A stretch of 64,000 nucleotides of DNA from Polytrichum commune (lineage: Eukaryota; Streptophyta; Polytrichopsida; Polytrichales; Polytrichaceae). This document shows positions 1 through 14,200 of the stretch, one piece after another. Below the pieces are notes generated by a model. That model was not told where the DNA came from. It saw only the letters and a list, made by a program, of their open reading frames with translations, and did no database searches. The position numbers and the translations under genes are program-made. Numbering within the stretch: the stretch's first letter is position 1; every line of letters begins with the position of its first letter. The stretch spans positions 64,501 to 128,500 of the forward strand of contig OX485807.1 in NCBI GenBank assembly GCA_950295325.1, read 5' to 3'.

Positions 1-3000
1 ATGCGTGTTCTTCCTACCAATGTTGCCTTGAATGTGGTGGCTTCTAATGATTGGAATGTTACCGCAAATTGGGAGCTTTTTCTTCCAAGTATCACCTACA
101 TTCAACAACATCACATATATTAAATGGTGTGAAAGCCATATTGTGAGGACATATGAAAGTTTCTAATATTGTATCATTACTATACAAAATTAAGTTTTGT
201 AGTTTCAATCTTTCATAATAATGATATGAGTGGTCATAATTTTGAGCATCTTTAAATAGCATAAATTAATATGCATAAATGACAATGTTGTTATTATTGT
301 TTATTATTTAATTTGATTTTTCTAACTAACAAGAGATTGATAATTACTGACATATGATTCAAATAACCTGTTTTTTTGGAACAACGCGGAAAGGTGTAGG
401 CTCATTCATTGGATCCAAATAATCCTTAAAGACAACATGCACATTGTCTTGATAGTCAATACCCAAATGCTCTTGTAAACAAACCTGCACAATGAACAAT
501 GTGCACATCTAAGACCCTAAACCCCAAATCCTACATCAATACCATCATAGATAGATAGAAAATCTAGTCCCTTCTAAGGGGCCTAGCGTGAATGAAGTGT
601 CCGTTCGTAATGTCAATGACCCGATGCCCACTGGACAAGGGGACATTGGGACAATACTACTCTGTCCTTTCGGAGATGGACACTATAATGTCACACTATG
701 CTACTAGCTAGCTAGCCACTAGTGCCTTGAAAATACCAGACATGGTATCCCCCCAAAGGACTTTGAGGTACCCATACAACAAGGTCCAAGGACCCCCCAT
801 CATAGTTGGGTGGACTATGGTGGTGAGCACCACGCCGGCATGGGGAATAGAACCCACAACCTCCTCATCGGGGGCCATGAGTCCTTACCACCAAGCCAAG
901 GCCCGCGGTGCCTCAATACCATCATATATGGACTAGTTCCACAATTGGCTTAGACTCACTTGCGCATCAAAATTTGTCATGATATATAGTCTAATCACAT
1001 GGTAGACTGATGGGGTGCAAGCATAGTAAAGTTGATCCTTGCACAAGTTTAAATAAAAGTAATTCAAAACAATATATCAACTTTGAATTTTGTGATTAAA
1101 ATTTCATAAAATATAAGAAAAAATATTGACCTACAAAGCCAAGCAATTCAAGTTGACAAAAACAATCTCAAAAAAAGGTCTACATATTTTAGAAGATGGT
1201 GCAAGTAGGTGTGCAAGTGGTGATATTAAACAAGTCATTGTCAAAGTATGAAAGTGATTTGATGATTCTCTACAAAACATATGATGATGACCTCAAGTGT
1301 ATAATGGATTCAAGGAATATGAAAAAATAATCAAGCTTAAAATAATTAAGGCTGTGAAATTTACCTTAAAAAACTTGATGTAGCCATTTGCTTTTGAGCA
1401 TTACTCTTAGTAAAAAAATAAAAAATTGAAGATCTTATCTTGGTATTATATATTTGAGTACTTATTACAACAATGAGGTCATCATGAAAAAATGTAAAGT
1501 TCAAACAACATTTTGCTACTACTTTTAGGCGTTTGACCACAAAACTACAGTGTTAAATGTTGAAGCATTTTTTTGATCCATTTTACCATGCTTGCATCTA
1601 ATAGCAAGTACGCAACAAATAGATTGCCTATTGGATTTAGTACGAATCTCAAAATATTCTATCTAAGGATTTTATTTGCATCTACAATGATTCTACTATA
1701 GCTTAGATTTTATATATTGTGATGGCATTGATCCATGTATGACAAGACAAAGCCCCCATGTGTGCCTCTACATGCATATTATAAACTCTCATAACATAAC
1801 AATGACCTTGTATGCTCAAATGTAACAAAGAAATTGGAAATTTTGGTTTTTCCTATTCTGATAAATGACAACATCCCAAACTTATTGGATATGGCTCAAA
1901 TTTGTTTAAAAAGTGCAAAGAATTTTAATAATGGACATTTGTGCCACTAAGGAGGGAAACAATGCATATTGTCGACCTTGGGGTTGGATTCTTTATACCA
2001 ATAAAACACTCAATCCCTAATGTCTACATTAATAACATGGTTCATAATTAATAAATTAAAAAAAGACTTCCAATAAAATCAAGGAATTATATGAAGTTCT
2101 ATAAAATAATACAAAATTTGAGAATTTTTAAGTTCCATACTAGATTTAATCTATGACTACAAACATACATGCATTGGGAGAAATTGATGGATGGAACATA
2201 CGCGTACACACCAATCTTCGCCTTGTCACTCAGGCACTAACATGGCATGGATCTCAGGGCGGCCTTCCTCAACCTCAAAAGACATGGTGAAGAGGCCACC
2301 CTCTGCATTCACCTTTGCCTCCATTACCTCCCACTCCACACTAATATGGAATGGCGATGAATTATACACCCAAAACGCTTTCCGTGCCACTGGGTTGCCC
2401 GCCGGCATTGTGTTCCATGTCAAAACAAGCTCTGAGGTGTCTTTAATGTCTTGAAGACCTCGTGGCTCAAGGTAATTAATTCTTGAGATGAGTGGATTGC
2501 CCACCAATTCAATCTCCACTGGAAAGTAGAATGGAGAAAGACGTCCAATCTAGCCAATGGCATGGGAGCCAACTTAAACTACATAAATATTATGATAAAA
2601 GAGTTGTTTGCAAATTTGTCCACAAACCAATCTCTTCAAATTATCTTTAAAACACATAGATATATAATTGTTCAAAGCATTTTCAAACAAAATCAAACAA
2701 CTTAAATAGAACAACATAGCAATTTATATGTAGAAGTCATTATTTTTCCAAAATCATACTTCGTTAACCATCCCAATATCATAATTTAAGCGATTGTACC
2801 AACTATAAATATATAGGTCTTGTTTGGATACATTTGGACATCAATGCTACATAAGATGATGGGTTGGATATTGAATCAAGCAATCTCATCTCCAACAAAA
2901 TATCATCCCAAACTAAAACTCCAATAAAATGAGGTTTTTCCTTCGTTTAATGTCCCAAAAAAATGCCAAAACCCTAAACTTGGCCTCAATTCCCCAATGT

Positions 3001-6000
3001 AGAAGTGAAATATTATAGGTTTGTACATATGCACATATTTGAAGATAAAATGGTCTTTATAAATTCATTTTTCAAGTAATAATATGCATAATGTGTAAAT
3101 TTTTGCTCAACCCAAAAATTAACACACGAAGATGAATATGTGTCATAATTGCATACATTCTTAAGAAAATTTGGATCACTTTGTGATTGTTAAGATATTT
3201 GATACCCTCTTCAAGTGGGTTTGTGTATGAACCTACGCCAATCTGGGATCTTAAAATTAGGTTTTCAACTATTGAACACATGTATCCAATACTTAGTTTC
3301 CTTGACCCCACTCCAAACAACATTATTTGGATACATTATGCAATATTATTATGATTATGAGGTGCTACAATTGTTTCTTGGGAATGCCATTTCTTTTTTA
3401 AGAGAATCTTTGAAGATATTTATGGTAGGTTGCTCATGGTAGAAAATATGATAACTCTATTGATAAGAAATAGCATTCATCATAAAACTTGTTTGCACCA
3501 ATAATCTTTGAACAAGAACCTATGTTAATTCCAATAAATGGTGTAATTTCAAGATTTAGCATTTGTACATTGCAAACAATTGTGTCGGAGTAAATGCCGG
3601 GAAGCGTACTAAAGCATACAATCTCACATGACCATTCTGCCCATGCCTTGAGGACACCTACTGGGTATGGGTATAACAAAAATGCAATGCTTCGGCCATC
3701 TTTGATCATATTTTGGTGCATGGTCCCTTCAATCTTGCCCCACAACATGGACTTCCCGGCACTTGAAAAAAACCGAAAGTGATATTCATCCTCACGACCA
3801 AGCAAGGGGTGGATGCGACTTGTTCTCTCGCTCATGGTTGATTGAAACGGATCGCGTCGGTTTGGGTTTAGTGTGGAGAGGTGCCCTGTGAGTGCTGCCA
3901 ACATCCATAGCTCCTCACGGATCAAAGACGTGTTGGGCTCACTCACGTGGTTCATGACACGGAGCCGCACATTGGCCGTAATAGGTGAGTGGTTTCGGAT
4001 CACAAGCTTGAGCGAGTGCACCCTCCCCACTGCACTTTGTCGCCCAAAGTCCAAGCATGGGACATCGGGCAGATCAAGTGTCGGCGTTTCATACCTTCGT
4101 CCGTCACTTGTTGAGCGTCGTGGGAGTCGTTCTCTAGTCTTTTGCTCGTCAATTCGCTCCAAAATATTACCTCGCCCTGACAACTGGTGTCCGTCTTCTT
4201 TGTCTAATGTGAACACATGAAAGCTTACTCGAATATCAACAATGTAAGCCTTGAGTAGCAAACCCAACGGAAATTGTTGTTTCCAAACCTCACACACTAA
4301 AATGCACTCAAATGGACCCAACCTGTCAATTTCAGGATCACAAACTCATTAACATAAAAGGATAATGACTTCAATAACATGTGAAGAAGGACATTTTTGG
4401 AATACATCACACCGTCAAAAAACTACACTGAATATGTTATTTAATGTCATTGACTATTTGGAACCACGCAAAGCTATATTTATTTATTGTATCATGATTT
4501 ACCACCAAATATTAAATTTTTTGTTTGGACATTATAACATATTAACAACTTCACTTGGTAGATAGCCATGTCAATAGTAAATTGATATAGCATTGTGTAA
4601 ATACAAACCGTAAGTGCTACTAAATATCATATTTAGTGTAGCTTTGGTACAAATAGTCTAAAGATTAACATATAAATAGGTTGAACCCTCTCTTGCGTCC
4701 TTCCACCCTTCTTCTTTAAACAATTAATCTCCACCTCTTATCCGTACCAAATTCATTGATGTTTTATTTTATTTTGAGGTTTTGTATATATTTTTAGGGC
4801 TTCGTTTAAAAACACTAAAATATGTAGTTCACTACTAAAATTACCTAGCAAATGCCAGGATATGATCACTCTATTGTAAACCCTAATACACACGCACTAA
4901 TTTAGTTCCAATGATCATGATTTGACCAAACCTTTCACCAATGTTAACAAGCACCTACCCAAACATATTCTTAGTTTTTTCCATCCCTCCAATGTCTTTT
5001 TTATGTTGAAAATTTTTCACAAGCATGCACACCTTTATTTGAATATGAACATTGGTTGGCAAATATTAACGAAGAGAGAGAGCACCAACCTTTGTGGTGT
5101 AAATTTGAACGTTAAGTGGATCTCTTGGCATGGTGGAATTTTCCCTGATACTTGGGACCATTGAATGATCACGTGTTTGTGGTCACCCACCCCGTCTTGA
5201 CTCCACCAACTAAAACATGCTGGTAATGCTCGCAAATTGCGCAAAGTGATCAACCTCTCAATCTCGCAATACAAATATTGGATGCCTAGGTCAATCATTG
5301 GTGGGATCACTGCCACTCGAGGTGCATCAACCTCCGCCCGTGCTACAACCATGCTCGTCGGGGACCCCAACTCCTCCACCTCACATATGATTGCTAGCCG
5401 GAGGTATCCCCGTTTAGTGCCAGTCAACACCACCTAAACAATTCAACAATACACTTTCAATAAGATGTACATGAAATTCAATGTGGAATTTTAAAATTTT
5501 AAAATAATATGTATGTTGACACAACAACAAGTTAAGAACCATCCTAATGTACTAAAATAAATAAATTGATAAAGCCGTGAGCTTCATGAGGAAGCAAACA
5601 TGAATGAGGAGTCTCTTTGACCAAGGCTACTAATTGACAAGGCAATTTTGTTGGAATGTCAAAATGAAAAATTCAATTTTAACTCTCAATAGTTGATGTG
5701 ACGAAAATGAGGTCAAGAAACTGAAAATCATGCATGTTAATGAAGGTGTGACCATAAATATTTAAGTTCAAATTCATCGCATTGATCTCCCTTTGAGCAA
5801 AGTGTTGGAGCGACTTCCACATGTCCCATTGCAATTTATGCATATCTAAATAATTTATCTTCCTGGTCAATTGGAAAAGAAAAAAATTATAATATTTGTG
5901 CCATAATGCACAATCTACCACCAAGCGATAGGTGTGACGCTCGGGGGTTCACTAGCGAAAATTTTAGAACAACGTGCGATAAAAAATAGGGTCCAATATA

Positions 6001-9000
6001 TTCATTGCAGGTAAATATTGTAAAAAATGTACATGTCAAATAGGGGATTTTAAAACAGTGAAACATGTTTACATGTAAAATACCATCACATATATTATTT
6101 TCAAGTTTTTTACGTGTAAAATACCATCACCTTATAATCTTTTCTGCAAGGTAAATAACCCCCCCCCCCCCAATAAATAGGTCCGGAACGCACGTGTATG
6201 CAAAATATAAGAGGGAGTGAACCCCCCGAGGTGTGACGACTTGACCTCCTAGATTCCCACAACCCATTCACCATGTTTTGGGATGTAGGCTTGATTTTTA
6301 TAAAACACTGAAAATAATTTATGTCCCTTGAATGAGTTTACGGTTGGTATTTAAGGATTTTGGATCATGTCTCTTGGTGCCATGCATAAGCAATCTTATA
6401 GGTTTGGACACCTAACCTTCACACTACATGATTGATGTCGTTCAAGCACCCCAACACTTGGGTAAAAAGCAAGGTGTTGATGCCAATCATCTTCCGGGTA
6501 GGGTGGGCCCGCCGGATACCAAAGCCTACGAATCTTGACCACAGGCAGTGGTTCATGTGGCAAAACATTTGGAACCGGCCGTTTGTGCTCCACTTGTCTA
6601 TACGATTTTGTAAGGGGTACACCATCTTTGAACATTTGTAAAGCATCACCATAAGTAGAGAGTGCCACGGGTTTGTCACGGCTACTTAATATTTCATTTT
6701 CTTCGGGGTCAGGACTAGAGTAAAGCTTGAAGTGAGCCCTTGTTCCACTCTTACTTGTTATCGTGAGCTTCAGCTCATATGTACTATCAATCTGATCAAC
6801 AATCACAACAAAAAAATGATAAGTATATAGGATCTAGGATCCACTAATGGTGAATCATAATTCATTTGCTTGACTAGAAATGCAAGTTTTGAAAGGTGTG
6901 TGACCATCTAGATGTAATTTTCAACTATCTTGAAGGTGGAACTATAGTGGTTTCATTTATCAATCAATATTTAAAGTTGGATTTAGTTCAAACTTAGCAT
7001 TTTCAACCTATATTTAGTATTGAAGACGGTATGTATCACAACTATATATATAATGTATTTTTATCACATTTTGATTGGTCTCCCTTCATCCACAATAATG
7101 GTGGAAGACTCAACATGTGATGCACTTGTATTTATTTGCATTCAACCCACATCCTGTATGACACCACCATCCAATATTCTCAAATGAAATCATCATGAGG
7201 TAATTTGTGAATATTTGGTGACCCTTGTAGTTAATTTACTCAAACATGTTTATGACATTATAATATAACACATTAACATGCACGTAACACAACTATATTA
7301 AATATCTCTATAGCAATTTAACATCAAATGATGTTCTCTACCTGGACAAGACCATAATCCAACATAGCTGGAGAAAGGGCAACAACAGGACCTCGCACAT
7401 GACCTTCAACTTGAAGAAGATGAGATATTTCTCCTTGACCGGTTGGGTTGGTGAAATGACACGAGTGTTTGGCCTCTATTGCCCCAATGGTATGGGCCTT
7501 CAAAATCACAAGCACGTCTTGATTGCCATGTGCCACAACTATGCCAGTTAACGGTTGGAAGTACACAACATTTTTGCGGTGTGGGAGCACACTCTTAGAG
7601 GGGGTCCTTGGGCGCTCCCATGAGAAGTGAACATTAGATGGGCTATTGTTTCTTAGGACAATCTTGAAGTTGCGGACAGTGCCTAGGGTGAGGCCGCCGC
7701 TTACCACAATAAGAGGGGGTAGAATTGATACATCCAAATGGACTCCCACACCCAACAAATTTACCTCAAATAGTTTGGAAATCTTGCCCATATTATCTAC
7801 TTGGTTCACTGCATATTCTTCATTTGTGAATCTATATTGTTGTCGTCCATTTGATTCCTTATGAATCTCATTTTCTAATCTAAACAATTGATCCCTGAAT
7901 CTCTTCCATTCATTGGAAGCAAGGGGTAGGTCCATCCGGGTGTCGACATACAAGCGAGCAATGGACATGTATCTGATCATCTCTGGCGGTTTAAACTTCA
8001 TGCTTATATTTGTCTCAACCAATGCCGGGAAAAACCCAAAGATGGGTTCCGCAACAAATTCACGCTCGGCCTCCCAACACACCTCTTTTGTGTCTGTATC
8101 TTTTTCTTGTTCTTGCATCACCTTCCCTGACAAAGATACCTCCATTTGTCTCGATATTCTCCAATAATATCGAACATGTGTTTCACAACGATTATAAATT
8201 GTCAAGTTTCGACATATTGTTCCCCCAACACAACCATCACCAAAATTTACACCGAGGTCGAATTCTCCAGGCCTCCATTCACGACCATCAAGTCTCGTGC
8301 AATCAATTTGAAGGTCAACAGCATGACCTTTGACAACAACCTCCCAATGTCGTCCCGTGGAGGTTTCTATTTGTAATACACCTACTCAAGAAAATCATCA
8401 TACTTGTGTTTAGTTATGAGAGGATGTTTTGATATCATTTGACTATTTATCATAGTATACTTTAAATTTGTGGTTTCATTAGCATGTTTTTCCAAATGTA
8501 ATTTAAAATCAGCTTAACCTAAGTATCTCAAAGATTCATAATCAATCAACACTCTATTATATTTCGGCCCTATTGTCGAATGCAGGTACAGTAGCTTGAA
8601 ATGGTATGTGTTTGAAAATCTAATCATAAGATTAATTTTGTTCTCTCTTTTCCCTCCAATTATATATATATATATATAATCATTTTTTACAAATTTTTGG
8701 AAGAGTCATATGCACACCTGTGTATTGCCCTGCTTTTGGTGGCCTAAATAAAACTATTAATTCTTGTGATTGATCCTTTTCAAGTTTGACTATCCTTGGA
8801 TATGCAAGGAATGGCGCAAACAAGACAAAATTGTTGTTAATGTAGTAATCCTGGAGATCTTTCCATCGGATATCTTGATTCCACTCGGTTTCAATAAAGT
8901 CCCATTGCAAGTTGTCGCTAAAACCAAGCATGGCAAAATGAGCTCCTGCTCCTTTGCTTTCATAATGGTAAGAAATTGTGACCAAATGGCATGTGAGGCA

Positions 9001-11198
9001 AATGCCAAGGTCTAAGAAAGGTGGGAATACAACGGTAGGAAGTGGGTTAATCGACATCAAATGCACGATGCATTTATCCATCTCTGAGAGCACAAGCATT
9101 TCGTCCTCCACTTCCTTCACTGTCTTTGGTGTGTATGTGATCTCAAACTTGCAAAACATGCCGGATATCAAGATCTTTCCTTGGAATGGAACTTCTTTTG
9201 ATGTCATGTGGAAATAATTTGTTTTTGGCTTTATAAACCTAAATCAATATGAACAAAATGATTGGTTTACTATTGATTTATAATTGAGAGTTAAAAGCCA
9301 AAATACCAAACTTGAAATCCTCCACCAACTTAAGGTTTTAAGGTTTTAAACTTTAGGTTTAGGGTTTAGGGTTTAGGTTTTCATCCACACCTTATGATGA
9401 ATGAAAAAAGAATTATTCACAACATCATCCACAAATGGAATAGTCTAGAATTTCAAGAGTCACTTGGACTCAAAGCTTTGGACTTGATGGCTCCTCATTT
9501 TGTGTTTCCATTACATAGATGACCTTGTTTTGATATTCTCCCAACAAGCACAGTATATGGCTTAGTTGCTCTCCGCTTAGGAAAATTTACTTTAATAGGT
9601 ACCATCTTGTTCCATCCATGTTCTATCTCCAATGAAGGTTCAAAATAACCCAAATATTGGTTAATGTTTGGATTTTCCTTCCATGACCCTAACTTGCTTG
9701 TCAAGGAAGATTATGGAAAATTTGATATGTAACAACAAAAATCACCTCAAACGTTGGCTCCAAGGGCTTTTATTCACAACATGTAAATGTGCAACATATA
9801 CCTTCCCAGCCTCTGCAAACAAATTTAGCAAGCCTAAGCATCAACATTCACACCCTAAACCTACAAATTCGTAACATTATGTGCTTTATCCATTTGCAAC
9901 CAACACTTGACATGTGCATTAAATATTAATTTATTATATTTTTCAAGTCCAAGATTTTATATGCTAGACTTGGGCTTAAAATATCAATATTATTGGGAGT
10001 AAGTATCATAATCAACCCAAATTATAATTGCACAATAGTCCAAACCACACAAACCTACACATATTTATTGTTTATGTTTTTTTTTGTCTTGATTTGACCA
10101 CTTTCAAGAGTAAAAGCACTCCCCCCACCCCCAAACAACAAAATCTATAAAAAAAAATACTTAAAATTTTATAAAATATGCCAAAACAATGAAGTTTGAT
10201 TGAAGTTGTTGATTCATCATTATATGACTTTCAACTACAACCTCATTATTTAACAAATTAATGCATGAATATCATTGATGGTCAAAGGGTTAAATTTTAT
10301 GTTGTATGTATTATTATGTTTATCTAAAGTGTGTGGGTTTATGAAATCTTATATAATTCTTATGTATCAGCCTATCATTTAGGGGTCACAATTGCTTGTA
10401 GATGCAAAAACACTTAAGGTTCATGTATATTGGGTCAACCAATAGCAATAGTAGTATTATCATTGGTATTAGGTTCTTTTGCTCACCAAATCCGTCAAAC
10501 ACCACAATAGGTGGATCAAGATGACCATTCTCCACTGGGCCTTCAAGTGGCACCTCAATCCAATATGGCAAAGGTATGGCAGGATCTTTTTGGCGATAAA
10601 TCTCCAAAGCCTGAAGTACTTGTCATCCACTGAAGGTGTATTTTAAGTTGCCATCTCAACAAGTTTGTGGATCATACTATTCATGTGGTACTTTAAATCT
10701 GTGCAAATAAACAATGCAACACCTATCAACATTACATATGCAAGATAGCCAAAACTTGTAGATTTTACATGTAAAACATTTTCAATTGTTATTACATACC
10801 ATAAGTTATTGTGTGCGTTAGGTCTTATGATTTGAGTTCTTATCCCAATTGGTATTCATTTAGAGGTCATAACTAATATAATGAATACTTATGGTACATA
10901 GTTGAGTTTTTTTTAATTTATTTTACAAACAAGATAGCACACAACAAAACAAGGTGTCCATAACTTGGAAATATATTCATGTAAAGATAACTTAGAACCT
11001 CGATTAAAAGGCACTACCTTGAAGCGTTGTGGTTCCCTCCTATAGCGAGGATTGTTCAAGAAATTGATTCTTCGCATCATTCTTTCAAGGAGTTTGCATT
11101 CCTATAGTCAACATATACATTTATTATTGGCTATATCAAAATAACGCTACAAACTTAAGGATTCATTCTAAAATGGCATTACCCAACCCAAATATACG

Positions 11199-11251
<53 letters not shown>

Positions 11252-14200
11252 ATTTTTATCCAATGAATTGAGAAAGGTTTAGATGCAAACCATGACATAT
11301 TGAGCAGCTGGCATTTGTAGTCTCCACGACTCCCGCTCTTCAATCGGGAGCAATCTCCAATCTTGGCCAGGCTCTGGAAAAAATCTCAACTTCGATGTCT
11401 TTGTTCTTCTTGCAAACTCCAAGTTTGCAAATCGCCTCCACATAATGAGATTTTTCATTTGTGGGTGGTCGTGGAGGGGAGCTCTTGCAGATTGTCTCCA
11501 TGACCAAGATCTCCATGGCTTTAGTTTACGGTCTTCAAGTCTTTCCTAAAAAGTTAATACCAATGTCTCTCATATTCCTAAATGTACATAGAATGTAAAT
11601 TTTGTTTCCAATAAATTTGGTCATTCAACAAAATGTAGACACATGTTGTGTCATTTGTATCTACTTTCATTTTTTATCTTCTTTTTTATAATGAAAAGGT
11701 TGAGATAAAGGGACTCAACAAGCTTAGTGTGAAATAAAAATAAATGGCTCTAATGTTGTTAATTGAGGTCTATCGTGTTGCTTGTTCTATGAATTGGTCT
11801 AACTATATTACAAATGCAAGAAAACTTCACAAGATATAGGGAGATCTTATTGCACATTGTCTCATTTAGAGGTAAACTCCTTGAACTTTTGCGGGTAAGC
11901 CAACTCACACCAATCTATCCTTAGGTTCCCATATGGTTGATTGAAAATACCTAGACAAACCCACTATGAAATGGGTAGGTAATAAATAGTAAGGTGCATT
12001 AGAATTGAGTATTAGGAAGGTCACCTTTGGGCCATCCTAACACCATTCCAACTTTAGGCTACTTAACCTTGGAGTTTCTATAGGCTCTAAGCTAAGGCTT
12101 TGGGTTTCACCAGTCGTGCTTATTTAAGAAATTCACTCTCCTCAAGACTCAAGGAATGTCATATTGCTTTGCAAGAAGGCATGTACCAACCCTTCCAAAG
12201 GTGTTTATTTTTAATTCTATTTTTGTATTCAATACAATAGAAGCATCATAGATCAAAGATTTGTAATTTATTCATTAAATGTGACTAGATGTGGTTGGCC
12301 TTGAAGCAATATTCAAAAACATGTTATCTAAAATGGATTTCTCGATACATGAAAATGATTCATTTACAAACAACAATAATATATTTACGAGTACATATGG
12401 GTGTAGTAGATATATAGATTGATAGACTGATTAATTGATAAATATGTCAACATCCTGGGAAGCAACATGAATGAAGAATCTCTTTGCTTATGGGTTGTTG
12501 CCACCTTTTGGTGAAGGGCATTTTGGTTTAAGGTTTGGGATTTAGGATTTAGGGTAACCGTTTTACATGGATACACAATATTTGAATGTGTGCACAATTT
12601 GGGATAATAAAGCATGCAACATATAACTAGATAATGCCCAACAACAACAACAATAGAAAGTTTTTGATATGTATCAAAACTTCAACACCCTAAGGAATAA
12701 AAACATGAATGAACTTTGAAGAGCCTCTTTGCATGTTGGCTATGGTGGGTGACAAACTTGGTCAAGTCGAATGGCTTCTGCCATTTCAACAGCTTCTGTC
12801 ATTTGAAGAGCTTCATCTAAATCTCCACCCAAATCCTCAAGGCAATCAAACATATGTTGATCTAACATCACAACCTCTTCACCTCCATGTTCTTTGGGAG
12901 GTAGAATTGCATCTTCCTCATAATCAACTTGTAACTCACCTTCTAAATTTTGGGAGTCCACCTACGTGATCACAACAATGCCAAAAGATGTAATAAACAT
13001 TTATTTATGTATTGCCTATATTTATCGACATGTACAAGAAAATGTTTCATAGCTGGTTAATGTGATTATAATTAAATAAATAAAGAAGCTCAAATGACTA
13101 TTGTGTGAAATACTTCATTGGATAAAATGTTTCATTTCAATGGTCATCATATGCAAAGTACATAATCTTTTAATATGTAGTGTGTTATATTTTAATATGT
13201 CCATCACATATTAAAATATACTTTGGTAGGTTGGCAAATGCAAATTTCCACAAGAGCATAATCTACTTGCCAAGCTTGCAAATGAGTCCCATAGGCATTG
13301 TTCATCTTATTCTTGCCACTTGGGGTACAACCCTTGTGCTTTATTACCTATATTGGAGATCCCTTTGTAGCATTTGATCACCCCACGTATAATTCTAAAC
13401 AACATCATATGTGACATTAAGTGCCCACAATCAATTGGTTATTAAAAAGTTGAGAATCGCGACCCATATATTGAGCATTGATTTCCCACGTTTTATGGGC
13501 ATGTGGCAAGGATGTTGATCAATACTTGCAAGTGCTGAGGATGTTGATCAATTGTGAACTCCCACTCCCCTCCCCACCCTCTCTTAATGGTTTACTTACT
13601 ACAATTCACAATCGCACTAGAATTGACGAAACGTGTGTTAAAGTAAGAGTGAGTGGGAGAGAGAGGGAACATAATTACCTTATGCATGTTTGTAGGGGCA
13701 AATGAAGTTTATATTATGACAAAGATCTTCGTCTAATAGCCTTGTCGACTAACATCTTCATTCAAAAGTTGTATTGATATTGTCATTATTAACTTACCAT
13801 GGTCACTTCATCTGGCAATGCCAACACATCTTTCCCTTCAACAACGTTATAGCCTTCAATTAGACCTTCATCCGGGGCTCTCCAACTTAAGGTCCGAGCT
13901 GCCACATGGGAATATCTTTTGGATGGCTTAGGAAGAGTGAAATTTGGGAATTGGACATATGGCTTGTGCAAATTCACATCATTGGTGAGGAGATTTCCTT
14001 TGCGGAAAGCACCCCATGGAATGCGCTCAATTGTCTTCCGATGGTCATGGAGGGGTGCTCGTATGGGGTTCCACTTCTTGGTCCTCTTTGCCACCCAATC
14101 TACAAGTCCATCTGTCTAGACCCATGGAATTCAACCACATGATTCATTTGACGTATGAAGAAGTATTGTGATTTTTTTTAACTTTATTGATTTATGCATG

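Noticed and set aside
727-936. 69-residue plus-strand frame
   Set aside because: It is the reverse of the tRNA-derived SINE head, not a protein.
9495-9704. 69-residue minus-strand frame inside DLEC1
   Set aside because: It lies between exons 7 and 8, whose phases join perfectly across it (SQRL-R-FIKPKTNYF). The frame has no family match.
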